From positions 1 to 53,397 of the forward strand of contig JAJZTF010000017.1 in the NCBI GenBank assembly GCA_021821945.1: a stretch of DNA of 53,397 nucleotides, read 5' to 3'. The notes under the pieces are model-generated. The model saw only the letters and a list, made by a program, of their open reading frames with translations. It made no database searches and was not told where the DNA came from. The translations under genes were made by a program, and so were the position numbers. This DNA is from Pseudomonadota bacterium (GTDB taxonomy: Bacteria; Pseudomonadota; Gammaproteobacteria; Burkholderiales; Gallionellaceae). Positions 18,356-27,137 of the stretch are shown one piece after another. The number at the start of each line of letters is the position of its first letter. Within the stretch, counting starts at the first letter, position 1.

Positions 18356-19230
18356 AGCGTCACCCAGCCGGAGGGAAACAGATCCGAAACATCGTTGTTG
18401 TTGGCAAACCATTTGCGCGGTGCGACGACAATTTTTTCGGAGTCGGGATTAAGCCATGCCCCCCACCAGCTGAAGGAACTGTTCGCGATAATGTGGTGCT
18501 TGCACAAGCCCATGAGGCGCATATCGTTATAGCTCTCTGCACCATGGTTGTGATCCACATACACAGATGGGTACCCTATCTTCATGTTTTCCCTGACCCA
18601 GGCCGGATCATCAGAAAAAATATAGAAGCTGGGCCGTTCGACCCGCTCGATCACATATTGAATTGCCGACCGGTAGTATTCCAGCGAGCACAGGCCATGG
18701 GTTGCTGTCGTTTTCGGGTTGCTTGTATAGTCGCCCCGACGAACGTGCAGACTTATCGAATTTCCGAGCCTGATCGCGGCGGCAAGTTCGGCATTTTTGG
18801 AGCTCAGAGGCGATTTGAATGTGAGATCCGTACGAATCTCATTTGCCGCATCAATGAAATATTTCTCAGACTGCCAGTAACCCAAAAGATAGCTATCCGA
18901 GGATATCTCACAGATGCCCGGCCAGTAGTTAAAGTGTGGCTCAACAACGAACCCACTGCGACGAAACATGGACAGTGCAGGTTTAGCCAAGAGCCTGCGT
19001 ATGATCGGCGAGGTTTGCCAGCCTAGGATGGCCTGAACATCGCTCGTTGTTGCAGTTAGTACAGGACAATTGAAGACGCGCTGCAACTCGAATCCTTGAT
19101 GCAATCCGTAGCCCGAGAAGTCGGATAAATCTAGGCGAAATTCAACACCTTTTGCCAAAGACAGGGAACGCCCAGCGGCGTATTGAAACATCTGGTTGCC
19201 AAGGCCGCCAATAATGTTTGAGATCAGCAT
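18352..19230 (-). CDS. GT11 glycosyltransferase (alpha-1,2-fucosyltransferase family; possible colitosyltransferase)
   Basis: The protein has 292 residues. GGLGNQMFQY (8-17) and HVRRGDY (162-168) are the family's donor-binding motifs, and NSSFSWWGAWL follows near the end. GT11 enzymes use GDP-L-fucose or related GDP-6-deoxysugars. WbgN of E. coli O55, which transfers colitose from GDP-colitose, belongs to this family (recalled knowledge). Since the same cluster carries a colitose-type module (gmd, colC-like, colD), colitose is the likely donor here. This is an inference, and fucose remains possible. It acts on a lipid-linked acceptor in the cytoplasm. Confidence 0.88.
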   Translation of the reverse strand: MLISNIIGGLGNQMFQYAAGRSLSLAKGVEFRLDLSDFSGYGLHQGFELQRVFNCPVLTATTSDVQAILGWQTSPIIRRLLAKPALSMFRRSGFVVEPHFNYWPGICEISSDSYLLGYWQSEKYFIDAANEIRTDLTFKSPLSSKNAELAAAIRLGNSISLHVRRGDYTSNPKTTATHGLCSLEYYRSAIQYVIERVERPSFYIFSDDPAWVRENMKIGYPSVYVDHNHGAESYNDMRLMGLCKHHIIANSSFSWWGAWLNPDSEKIVVAPRKWFANNNDVSDLFPSGWVTL

Positions 19231-19267
19231 TCTTTTATTCCGAATAAAATATTCTGCAAAGTGGTTC

Positions 19268-20182
19268 TCACGATAAGTGCAGTTTCGCTTGCATAAATAT
19301 CTGTTTCATTCTGAAGCCGTAGGCGGCAAACAATTTCACCGGAACGAGCAAAATCAGAATGAACCGTTCCATTATGGTCGAGTGCTGAAGATAGTCCCTT
19401 AGCAATTTCGGCGGGAAAGGCCAAACCAGCCCTGCGACTATTCTCGCCAGATACCGCGCGCTCATACTTCGCTGCTTGGGACTGGAACCTTCGCTTTCTC
19501 CATGTATCCTCTTGAACAAGGTGGCGCGATCCACCTGTTTGATCCTTTGATACTGCAGGCAGCAATATACAATTGTGTAATCGTAGTACAGATTACCTTC
19601 AATCACCTCTCCCCACATGCTACACAAAGGGCCAACGAGCTCTCTTTTGTATAAGGAATAAATACTGTTCGCTTTCCCCATTCCTTCGTATGCCAGATAA
19701 AATCTGGCTCTTCGCAGCAAGGGAATTCCACTGTATCCATAACCGAAATTCACCCCATTTGCCGGATGCAGCATTGTATTGCCTGACGCATCAATATGGA
19801 CGACTTGGCCAAACGCCATGCCCACGCCCGGTTCTTTAATCGCCTCATGCATTCTCTCAAGCCAATCCGCACTCCATCTGTCGTCGCACGCAGCCCACAT
19901 GAAGTAGTTGCCGACCGCTTGATTTATTACATACAGAAAGTTTGCCGCGGCGCCGATATTCGACTGCTGACGCACATAGCTTATCCTTGCATCTTTTTTT
20001 GCATATTCACGACAGATTGATTCCGTCGAGTCACTTGAGCAATTGTCAGATATGATCAATTCAAAATCGGTGAATGTTTGACCAAGTATCGTATCCAGCG
20101 CCTCGCGAATGTACTTTTCTCCATTGTAAACGGGCATGCCTATGCTGATCGTTGCGGCTGACTTCCGATTAGGTTGACTCAT
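19268..20182 (-). CDS. Glycosyltransferase family 2
   Basis: The protein has 304 residues. The N-terminal GT-A motifs are IGMPVYNGEKYIREAL, ISDNCSSDST and the metal-binding WAACDDRW. The C-terminal region has hydrophobic stretches (ILILLVPVKLFAAYGF) that suggest membrane association. The acceptor and donor sugars are unknown. It lies 37 bases before the GT11 gene and 39 bases after the flippase gene on the same strand. Confidence 0.88.
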   Translation of the reverse strand: MSQPNRKSAATISIGMPVYNGEKYIREALDTILGQTFTDFELIISDNCSSDSTESICREYAKKDARISYVRQQSNIGAAANFLYVINQAVGNYFMWAACDDRWSADWLERMHEAIKEPGVGMAFGQVVHIDASGNTMLHPANGVNFGYGYSGIPLLRRARFYLAYEGMGKANSIYSLYKRELVGPLCSMWGEVIEGNLYYDYTIVYCCLQYQRIKQVDRATLFKRIHGESEGSSPKQRSMSARYLARIVAGLVWPFPPKLLRDYLQHSTIMERFILILLVPVKLFAAYGFRMKQIFMQAKLHLS

Positions 20183-20221
20183 TTCCTGTCCTGGCGTTCT
20201 ATAGATTCAGGCAATTACCAC

Positions 20222-21727
20222 TCATAAGGCACGGTGTTGCCTGAACAACCCCAGCAAGCGCAGCCTGATCAAGTCAGCCGATGCGGCTGATGCGCCAAAA
20301 GCAACGGCCCCCGCGATCAGCATAAAGAGCAGTCCTTCCCAGCGGTTACCGTATACGGCCGGTTGAAACTGTTTTGCCAACAGCATGACTAATGCTGCGC
20401 CGATTACGGGCATCAACACATCGCCGAAATACCATTTCCACTTCTCGCTTTTGAATAGCCTGCGATGCATGAGCTGTATGGCTATCGATACATAGCCAGC
20501 ATTGAGTACTACCCAAATCCAGGATGCCGCTATGGCACCATAGCGTGGGACGGCCCAAAATATTGCCGGGACCAGAATAAGCACGGCGACAATATTTGTC
20601 TTGACGCCCAAGCTAACCCATCCATTTGCAAGTTGAAGTTGTGCGGGCATATGCATCAAACCATTCAGAAACACACCAATCGCAAACACCGATAGCAATG
20701 GAGCCGCCTTGGCGGCCAGACCGGCATCGCCCGACCACACAAAGAGCGCTTCCTCGGAATAGAAGCTTAGCAACATTACGGCGGGGGCCAACAAAACCGT
20801 TATCAATTGCGCTCCCTGATGGTATAAGCGTGCAAGCGGCTTCTGGTCATTCTGGGTCGCAAGCTCCACCATGCGCGGATAAAGGGCGTTAGTGATTGGG
20901 CCTATAACGACGTAAAGCACACCGGCAACCGTCGTCGCTAGGCTGTAATAGCCAAAAGATTCGAGGGGTAATAACCTGGACAACAAAACCTTGTCGATTT
21001 GCGTCAGGAGAATCGCAAGAAATGTGGTGAGCATCATTCCACCGGCGAATTTCCAGATTTCAGCGACGGCGGCCAATGCAAATTTCGGTGTCGATGGCGG
21101 GCTTGGCAATACGCGCCGCACCCCCATGGACAGAACGCCGACGGATATCAGCGAGATTGCGATCTGCCACAGGAAAAATGCCTGAATGCTAGGTGACACC
21201 CATGCCAGAACAAATACAACACCGCCATAGCGTAGCGTTGCGATCACCGCATTTACCGCGTTGTACCAGACTTGCCGCTGCAAACCAAACAAAGAACCCC
21301 GGTAGATACCTTCAATGAATCGTAGCGCAACAACCATCCCCATGACCGAAATTGCCTGCGCAGCGGTAGTTACTGGTATTTTGTCAACTTTGAGCCAGTC
21401 GCTGGCCAGATAACCAGAAGCGATCACCGCCCCAGTACAGATGATCACAGAGATGCAAATCGCGATTATCTCCAGACTCCGCAAAAGATCGTTAATGGAC
21501 TGAGGTGTATGTGCACCGGCTGTATAGCGGGCCATTTCCCGATTAAGCGTAGGCGTCATACCCATATCAAGCATCGTCAACCAGGCCTGCATTACTGCAT
21601 AAAGGCCAATCAGGCCGTAGGCCTCCATTCCAAGGTATTCGATATACAAAGGGATAAAGGCCAGTCCCATAACGGCGGACCAGCCTTGGCCCAAGTAGTT
21701 GGCGATGAGGTTGCGTTTGAGCGGCAT
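20222..21727 (-). CDS. Polysaccharide flippase (Wzx-like, MOP superfamily)
   Basis: The protein has 501 residues with about 12-14 evenly spaced hydrophobic helices and the typical Wzx start (NLIANYLGQGWSAVMGLAFIPLYIEYLG). Such proteins move undecaprenyl-linked O-antigen or EPS repeat units across the inner membrane. Its presence implies a Wzx/Wzy-type assembly route, but no Wzy polymerase or Wzz chain-length protein is seen in the window. The symbol wzx is not assigned because sequence divergence in this family is high. Confidence 0.87.
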   Translation of the reverse strand: MPLKRNLIANYLGQGWSAVMGLAFIPLYIEYLGMEAYGLIGLYAVMQAWLTMLDMGMTPTLNREMARYTAGAHTPQSINDLLRSLEIIAICISVIICTGAVIASGYLASDWLKVDKIPVTTAAQAISVMGMVVALRFIEGIYRGSLFGLQRQVWYNAVNAVIATLRYGGVVFVLAWVSPSIQAFFLWQIAISLISVGVLSMGVRRVLPSPPSTPKFALAAVAEIWKFAGGMMLTTFLAILLTQIDKVLLSRLLPLESFGYYSLATTVAGVLYVVIGPITNALYPRMVELATQNDQKPLARLYHQGAQLITVLLAPAVMLLSFYSEEALFVWSGDAGLAAKAAPLLSVFAIGVFLNGLMHMPAQLQLANGWVSLGVKTNIVAVLILVPAIFWAVPRYGAIAASWIWVVLNAGYVSIAIQLMHRRLFKSEKWKWYFGDVLMPVIGAALVMLLAKQFQPAVYGNRWEGLLFMLIAGAVAFGASAASADLIRLRLLGLFRQHRAL

Positions 21728-21751
21728 GCGGATTGCACTCTATCCGCGCGA

Positions 21752-22498
21752 TTATCGAACGCGCTTCAAATAACCATCCGGCGCAACACTGATCAGCAGC
21801 TTGTGATCGATATCTTTGTTGATTTCAAATTCCGGATGCCTTTTCAGATATTCCCATACAGCTGTCTTCGGGTTGTTTCCGGGCCCCCATGGGCGATCAG
21901 GAAACATATCGCTAGGCATGTCCTCAATGACAGTATCCATAACTACACAGTAACTTCCGGTTGTTGTTAGTTGCGCATATGCTTCCAACTCCGAAAGAAC
22001 ATGATCGTGGGTATGGTTCGAATCAAGACATACGAGTATTCTCTTCTTTCCTTTTGTCTTTTCTTTTACCTGCGCAATGATCTCAGGCGCAATGCTTGAA
22101 CCCTGGATCATGCTGATACGTTTGTACATCGGGTGCTCTTCGATTGCTTTGCGATTGTGAGCTCGGATGTCGATATCGATGCCCAAAACCTCTCCCTCCA
22201 TACCTGTACATGATGCAATTAGTTCGAGCATTGATGCAGAAAAAATGAGCGAACCACCATGGGCAATTCCGGTTTCAATTATCAAATCAGGTTTAACCTC
22301 CCAAATTATCTGCTGCATTGCCAGAATATCCTGGGGATATTGAATAATTGGGCGACCCATCCATTCAAAGTGGTAAGAATATTTCCCGCTATTTGCCGCG
22401 TCCATCCATGATCGCGTCAATTTTTGCAACTCAATGTTGTCGCCCTGCGCCTTGATTTCACTTGCACATTCTTGTTTAAATTGTTCTGTTGGGTTCAT
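21752..22498 (-). CDS. CmcI/rhamnosyl O-methyltransferase-like protein (cephalosporin hydroxylase family)
   Basis: The protein has about 248 residues and belongs to the family joining CmcI with rhamnosyl O-methyltransferases. It has a SAM-binding region (DLIIETGIAHGGS, then VLGIDIDIRAHN) and a metal-site-like LDSNHTHDHV. In polysaccharide clusters such proteins are best read as sugar O-methyltransferases, perhaps capping or decorating a residue; hydroxylation is an old label. The ATG at 22498 is preferred because GAAGGA lies eight bases upstream; a GTG at 22528 overlapping the upstream stop is a coupled alternative. Confidence 0.78.
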   Translation of the reverse strand: MNPTEQFKQECASEIKAQGDNIELQKLTRSWMDAANSGKYSYHFEWMGRPIIQYPQDILAMQQIIWEVKPDLIIETGIAHGGSLIFSASMLELIASCTGMEGEVLGIDIDIRAHNRKAIEEHPMYKRISMIQGSSIAPEIIAQVKEKTKGKKRILVCLDSNHTHDHVLSELEAYAQLTTTGSYCVVMDTVIEDMPSDMFPDRPWGPGNNPKTAVWEYLKRHPEFEINKDIDHKLLISVAPDGYLKRVR

Positions 22499-22524
22499 TT
22501 GCCATTCCTTCGGGTTATAATTTT

Positions 22525-23181
22525 TCACTGGTTATTTTTGATTATCTTCGCTGGATTTCCCCAAGCAACTACTGCATCGGGAATGTCCCGGGTAACAACA
22601 GAACCTGCTCCGATAATCACATTGGATCCAATTCTGATTCTTGGTAACACTACACTTCCCGCACCGATTAAGGTGTTTTCGCCTACGTGGACGCACCCGC
22701 ACAATGTAGCTCCTGGAGCAATATGCACACCAGCGGCAATTACACTCTCGTGATCGACACTAGCATTTGTATTGACAATGCAAGCCTCCCCTATCTCGAC
22801 CATTGGTGCAATTACCGCTCCGGCAAGAATGTGTGAATTATCTCCAACACGTGTGGAAGCTGATACCACCGCTCTAGAATGAATCAGATTGGGAGTGACA
22901 AATCCTGATCTACGAAAGATTTCCAAAAAATCTCGTCTATCGCGTCCTCTCGCACCGCCTATCGCAGCGAGCGCATTTATATTTCTCTCATTAGCGTGCC
23001 TTTGTCTCCAAGCTTCATATGCTTCAAGCCCGATAAGCATCTCGACATCTTTCAGGGCGGGAGCAATATTTGACGTATTATCAAATAGTGCAATTACTTC
23101 GCCACCTTGCTCTCGTATAATTTCCTCAAGCACTAATGCGTGCCCTTTGGCTCCCCAAAGTATGTATTTCGAAAAAGTCAT
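22525..23181 (-). CDS. Hexapeptide-repeat acyltransferase (NeuD/PglD/PerB-like)
   Basis: The protein has 218 residues. An N-terminal PglD-like alpha/beta domain (ILWGAKGHALVLEEI) is followed by a left-handed beta-helix of hexapeptide repeats (about 95-210), ending GSVVTRDIPDAVVAWGNPAK. Relatives N-acetylate 4-amino-4,6-dideoxy sugars (PglD, PerB) or O-acetylate sialic acid (NeuD). The gene starts in a TAATG overlap with the sugar aminotransferase gene, so N-acylation of that enzyme's product is the likely role. Confidence 0.85.
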   Translation of the reverse strand: MTFSKYILWGAKGHALVLEEIIREQGGEVIALFDNTSNIAPALKDVEMLIGLEAYEAWRQRHANERNINALAAIGGARGRDRRDFLEIFRRSGFVTPNLIHSRAVVSASTRVGDNSHILAGAVIAPMVEIGEACIVNTNASVDHESVIAAGVHIAPGATLCGCVHVGENTLIGAGSVVLPRIRIGSNVIIGAGSVVTRDIPDAVVAWGNPAKIIKNNQ

Positions 23182-24290
23182 TATTCTTGGTATACAAACT
23201 TCACAGCATCAATTACCCGGTCCTGATCTGCACTGGTCAAGTCATGGTAGCTGGGCAGATTAATCGCGCGCGCCGGAATATCGTAACTGATTCGATTTTC
23301 CGGCTGTGGGCAAAACATCGGCAAAGAGCTTAATGGATGAAAGAAGACGCGACCATCAATGTTTTCAGCTTTGAATCGTTCCAACAGACGCTCGCGCGTA
23401 ATTCCCGTTTCAGGCGCAAAAACGGCGGTTGGCATCCAATAGCCGTTGGTCGTTCCAGCTTTTTCCGGATTCATGCTGATTCCCGCCATTTCGCTCAAAT
23501 GTTTTTGGTAGTAAGCGAATACCTCTCTCTTGCGACTGATCAAATCCTCGATTCTATCCATCTGACCACAGCCAATAGCTGCTTGGATATTAGACATTTT
23601 GTATTTGAAGCCAATCATATCCGGCCAAAATTGTTTGGGTTGCCCGGCAGCACGCCCATGATTGCTCAAGGTCAACACCTTCTCATATAAAGTGCGGTCT
23701 TGTGTGATGAACATACCGCCCTCACCGGTAGTCAGGGTCTTGGTACCATGAAAAGAGAATGCACCAAATGCACCCAACGTTCCCGCGTGATGCCCCTTCC
23801 AATATGAACCTATCGCCTCTGCGGAATCTTCAATGACCGGAATGCCATGCTTTTCGCCTATCTCAAGCAACCGATCCATTTCGCAAAGATTGCCATACAG
23901 GTGAACCGCGACAATTGCTTTTGTCCGTGGAGTAATTGCCGCCTCGATCTGGCCTGGATCAATACACCATGTGTCCGGCAAGATATCCACAAATACCGGT
24001 TTTGCTCCCAGATAAGTGATTGGTGCTGCCGAGGCAATCCAGTTGGTGTCCGCCAGGACGACCTCATCCCCGTAACTCACTCCCAAGGCTGCCAATCCCA
24101 TATGCAAGGCTCCCGTGCAACTGGATGTTGCAATGGCGTAGTTTGCTCCGGTAAATTCGCGAAACTTCTTTTCGAATTGGAATATGTATTCGTAGCAACG
24201 ATCACCCCACCCGTTTCGCGCAGCATCGGTGGCATATTCCACTTCTCTTTCAGTTATGGAAGGTTTTGTATACAAAATCCGTGATTTCAT
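23181..24290 (-). CDS. DegT/DnrJ/EryC1 sugar 4-aminotransferase (perosamine synthase-like)
   Basis: The protein has 369 residues and is PLP-dependent. The Schiff-base lysine is in FSFHGTKTLTTGEGGM, the pattern of true aminotransferases such as perosamine synthase. It should place an amino group on C4 of a 4-keto-6-deoxy nucleotide sugar, with glutamate as likely donor. The cluster makes two candidate substrates, GDP-4-keto-6-deoxymannose (from gmd) and a CDP-4-keto-6-deoxysugar (from rfbG); which is used is not decided by sequence. The start at 24290 is the ATGA overlap with the C-methyltransferase gene; a longer open frame reaches into that gene and is not used. Confidence 0.88.
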   Translation of the reverse strand: MKSRILYTKPSITEREVEYATDAARNGWGDRCYEYIFQFEKKFREFTGANYAIATSSCTGALHMGLAALGVSYGDEVVLADTNWIASAAPITYLGAKPVFVDILPDTWCIDPGQIEAAITPRTKAIVAVHLYGNLCEMDRLLEIGEKHGIPVIEDSAEAIGSYWKGHHAGTLGAFGAFSFHGTKTLTTGEGGMFITQDRTLYEKVLTLSNHGRAAGQPKQFWPDMIGFKYKMSNIQAAIGCGQMDRIEDLISRKREVFAYYQKHLSEMAGISMNPEKAGTTNGYWMPTAVFAPETGITRERLLERFKAENIDGRVFFHPLSSLPMFCPQPENRISYDIPARAINLPSYHDLTSADQDRVIDAVKFVYQE

Positions 24291-25513
24291 TTGATCTCCA
24301 GAGCCGGTACTGACGTTACAAACTGACCGCCCCACTCGCGAATATAATTCAACTGTTCGGTTACTTCTTCGCGCAGATTCCAGGGCAAGATCACGACATA
24401 ATCCGGTCGATTGTTTTTCAGATGTTCCTCGGCAACGATCGGAATGCGACATCCGGGCAGAAACTTGTCTTGCTTTGCCGGATTGCGGTCCACCACATAT
24501 GACAGCAAATCGGGGCGAACGCCCGCGTAATTCAACAGCGTATTTCCCTTGGCGGCGGCACCATATCCTGCCACCGTTTTGCCAGCCCTTTGCGCCTCGA
24601 TCAGGAACGCGGTCAGATCGTTCTTGACCTTGTTCGCCTTGGTCTGGAAGCTGGCATAGAAGGTCTTTCCGTTCATCCCTGCCGCTGCCTCCCGTTCCAG
24701 CAGTTTCGCCACATTTAAACTCATTTCGCGCGTACCGCTATCCTTGCGCTGGGCGTAAACCCGCAGACTGCCGCCATGTGTGGGCAGTTCTTCGACGTCG
24801 AACACCGCCAGTCCGTTCGCCGAGAAGATGGTCTTAACGGCGATCAGCGACAGGTAGGAATAATGTTCGTGATAGATCGTATCGAACTGGTTCTGTTCCA
24901 CCAGATTGAGCAGATGCGGAAATTCGAATGTTGCTACTCCCGCAGGTTTGAGCAATTCGGCGAAGCCGCTGACAAAGTCGTTGATGTCCGGTACATGCGC
25001 CAAGACGTTGTTGGCCACCGTGAGATCTGCCCGCCTGCCCTGCGCCGCCAGTTGCCTGGCCAGCTTGACACCGAAGAACTCTTCGACGATTTCGATCCCT
25101 TTGGCGCGCGCCGCATTCGCGGTGCTGGTCGTGGGTTCGATACCCAGGCAAGGGATGCCGCGGGCTTTTGCATACTGCAGCAGGTAGCCGTCATTGGCTG
25201 CCACCTCGACGATATGCGAAGTCCCATCCAATGCAAAACGGCCTGCCATATCTGCCACGTATTTCTCCGCGTGCTTCAACCACGTTGTGGAGAAGGAGCT
25301 GAAGTACGCATAGTCCGCGGAGAATAATTCGTCGGCCTGGGCGAAATCTTCGGTCTGCACCAACCAGCACCGTTCGCAGACGAGCACGCACAACGGGAAA
25401 TATTTTTCCGGAGCGCGCAGCATCTGTTTTGTAAGGTAGGCGTTGGAGGGGGGTGCGGAACCCAGGTCCACGAGCGGCAAGGTCAATTCGGTGTTGCAAT
25501 GGCGACATTTCAC
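24287..25513 (-). CDS. Sugar C-methyltransferase (three-domain, NovU/TylCIII/TcaB9-like)
   Basis: The protein has 408 residues. The zinc-binding N-terminal domain has Cys3, Cys6, Cys46 and Cys49; the SAM-binding core contains VEVAANDGY (102-110); YHEHYSY (214-220) matches the Tyr/His/Glu active site known in sugar C3-methyltransferases; and a C-terminal Methyltransf_14-type domain follows (VAGYGAAAKGNTLLNY). Such enzymes add a methyl carbon to C3 of a 4-keto nucleotide sugar. It follows the 3,5-epimerase-like gene by a GTGA overlap, next to rfbG/rfbF, so a CDP-4-keto-6-deoxyhexose is the likely substrate. Confidence 0.9.
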   Translation of the reverse strand: MKCRHCNTELTLPLVDLGSAPPSNAYLTKQMLRAPEKYFPLCVLVCERCWLVQTEDFAQADELFSADYAYFSSFSTTWLKHAEKYVADMAGRFALDGTSHIVEVAANDGYLLQYAKARGIPCLGIEPTTSTANAARAKGIEIVEEFFGVKLARQLAAQGRRADLTVANNVLAHVPDINDFVSGFAELLKPAGVATFEFPHLLNLVEQNQFDTIYHEHYSYLSLIAVKTIFSANGLAVFDVEELPTHGGSLRVYAQRKDSGTREMSLNVAKLLEREAAAGMNGKTFYASFQTKANKVKNDLTAFLIEAQRAGKTVAGYGAAAKGNTLLNYAGVRPDLLSYVVDRNPAKQDKFLPGCRIPIVAEEHLKNNRPDYVVILPWNLREEVTEQLNYIREWGGQFVTSVPALEIK

Positions 25514-26076
25514 AATGCGATTCCCTGAAAATCCTGTTCAATCAATCTATGGTTACGGTCCCGTTCTGAGAGCTCAGAGATCGCCAGCGGCCAGGCAATA
25601 CCGAGCTTCGGGTCGGCCGCATTCACTGCGCCCTCGGACTCCGGATGATAGGAAGCTGTATGCAAGTAGATTAGCTCGCAATCCTCGGTCAGCGTCTGGA
25701 ATCCGTGTGCAAACCCTTCCGGGATAAGAAGGCTCCGGCGATTGCTGGCGGAGAGTAGTACGCCATGCCAGCGCAGAAAGGTGGGGGACCCTCGGCGCAG
25801 ATCGACGGCTACATCGAATATCTCGCCCTGCAGACAGCTCACCAATTTGGTCTCCGCATGCGGCGGGTTCTGGAAATGCATTCCGCGCACGGTTCCCTTG
25901 ATCTTTGTCAGTGTGTGGTTGATCTGGGCGATCGGTTTGTCAAATCCGGCGGCACGAAACTCGTCGGCACAATAGAAACGCGACAGGAAACCGCGCTGGT
26001 CTTCGATCGCCATGCGTTGCACCATTGCCAGACCCGCCAGCAGAGTAGAGTTGAATTCGAATCGCGCCATCTTCAT
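25510..26076 (-). CDS. dTDP-4-dehydrorhamnose 3,5-epimerase-like protein (RfbC family cupin)
   Basis: The protein has 188 residues. The cupin core carries RGFLSRFYCADEF, GTVRGMHFQNPPHAETKLVSCLQGEIFDVAVDLRRGSPTF (the conserved His and Lys in HFQ...K) and IPEGFAHGFQTL. Family members epimerise C3 and/or C5 of 4-keto-6-deoxy nucleotide sugars. Here it sits between rfbG and the C-methyltransferase, with overlaps on both sides, so a CDP-linked substrate is likely. No rmlA, rmlB or rmlD is in the window, so a dTDP-rhamnose role is not supported. Confidence 0.87.
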   Translation of the reverse strand: MKMARFEFNSTLLAGLAMVQRMAIEDQRGFLSRFYCADEFRAAGFDKPIAQINHTLTKIKGTVRGMHFQNPPHAETKLVSCLQGEIFDVAVDLRRGSPTFLRWHGVLLSASNRRSLLIPEGFAHGFQTLTEDCELIYLHTASYHPESEGAVNAADPKLGIAWPLAISELSERDRNHRLIEQDFQGIAL

Positions 26077-27137
26077 CCGTTCTCGCCGGTCGCCAGGTAC
26101 TGGGCGATCTGTTCCAAAGTGACTGCATGCATATCCTTCCCGCTTCTCCATGCTTCATGCCATGCCATCGTCTGCCGGAGCGCAGACTGCAGGCCCCAGC
26201 GCGCGCGCCACTCCAATCTCTTCTTCGCCTTGCTGCTGTCCAGCTTAAGAAAATTCGCCTCATGCGGCTGCGGTGTATCGTCGCATCGCCATTTCATGTC
26301 CTTGCGCATCTCTGCCATACGCTCGACTATCCAGCTGACCGGACGCGCGTCGTCGTCACTCGGGCCGAAATTCCATGCCTCGGCATATTGGTTGCCATCC
26401 GTATAGAGTCGCTGTGCCAGCATCAAATATCCGGACAACGGCTCGAGTACGTGTTGCCAAGGGCGAATTGCAGCCGGGGAACGGATGTTCAGCGTTGTAC
26501 CAGCGTCCAAGGCTCTCAGAAAATCAGGTATCAGACGGTCTGCCGCCCAATCCCCGCCGCCGATGACGTTGCCTGCCCGAGCACTCGCAAGTACGATACC
26601 TTTCGGTTCCAGGAAAGATCGGCGATAGGCCGAAGTCACCAGTTCCGCGCAGCCTTTGCTGCTGGAGTAGGGGTCGAAACCACCCATCGCTTCATTCTCG
26701 CGGTAGCCCCATACCCACTCGCGGTTCTCATAACATTTGTCCGTCGTTACATTCACTATCGCCTTCACGCCAGGCGTCGCGCGTACCGCTTCCAGCAGAT
26801 GCACGGTGCCCATCACGTTCACGGCATAAGTCTCCACCGGCTCGACATAGGAGTAACGGACAAGAGGCTGTGCGGCCAGATGGAAGACAATCTCCGGACG
26901 TGCGGTCTGCATCGCCAGGCGTAGTTTGTCGGCATCCCGGATATCCGCGATCTCGCAATGCGCCATTCCTGCACCGACTTTCGCCTCCGTAAAGAGATTG
27001 GTCTCGGTTGGCGGATTGAGTGCATAGCCATGTACTTCTGCCCCCATGGATTGCAGCCACAGCGAAAGCCAGCCGCCCTTGAATCCGGTATATCCGGTCA
27101 GGAATACACGCTTGCCGCGCCAGAAATCCGGACTCAC
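26073..27137 (-). CDS. rfbG: CDP-glucose 4,6-dehydratase
   Basis: The protein has 354 residues and is an extended [20 protein letters not shown] binds [14 protein letters not shown] is the dehydratase active-site region and [11 protein letters not shown] supplies Tyr and Lys. It converts CDP-D-glucose to CDP-4-keto-6-deoxy-D-glucose, the branch point for CDP-dideoxy and branched sugars. The start is GTG 27137, whose GTGA overlaps the rfbF stop. The gene's product has no E1/E3 dehydrase partners in the window, so the usual 3,6-dideoxy route is not followed here. Confidence 0.93.
   Translation of the reverse strand: MSPDFWRGKRVFLTGYTGFKGGWLSLWLQSMGAEVHGYALNPPTETNLFTEAKVGAGMAHCEIADIRDADKLRLAMQTARPEIVFHLAAQPLVRYSYVEPVETYAVNVMGTVHLLEAVRATPGVKAIVNVTTDKCYENREWVWGYRENEAMGGFDPYSSSKGCAELVTSAYRRSFLEPKGIVLASARAGNVIGGGDWAADRLIPDFLRALDAGTTLNIRSPAAIRPWQHVLEPLSGYLMLAQRLYTDGNQYAEAWNFGPSDDDARPVSWIVERMAEMRKDMKWRCDDTPQPHEANFLKLDSSKAKKRLEWRARWGLQSALRQTMAWHEAWRSGKDMHAVTLEQIAQYLATGENG

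Noticed and set aside
25510..26076. dTDP-rhamnose pathway gene (rmlC)
   Set aside because: No rmlA, rmlB or rmlD accompanies it; the overlaps with rfbG and the C-methyltransferase point to a CDP sugar.
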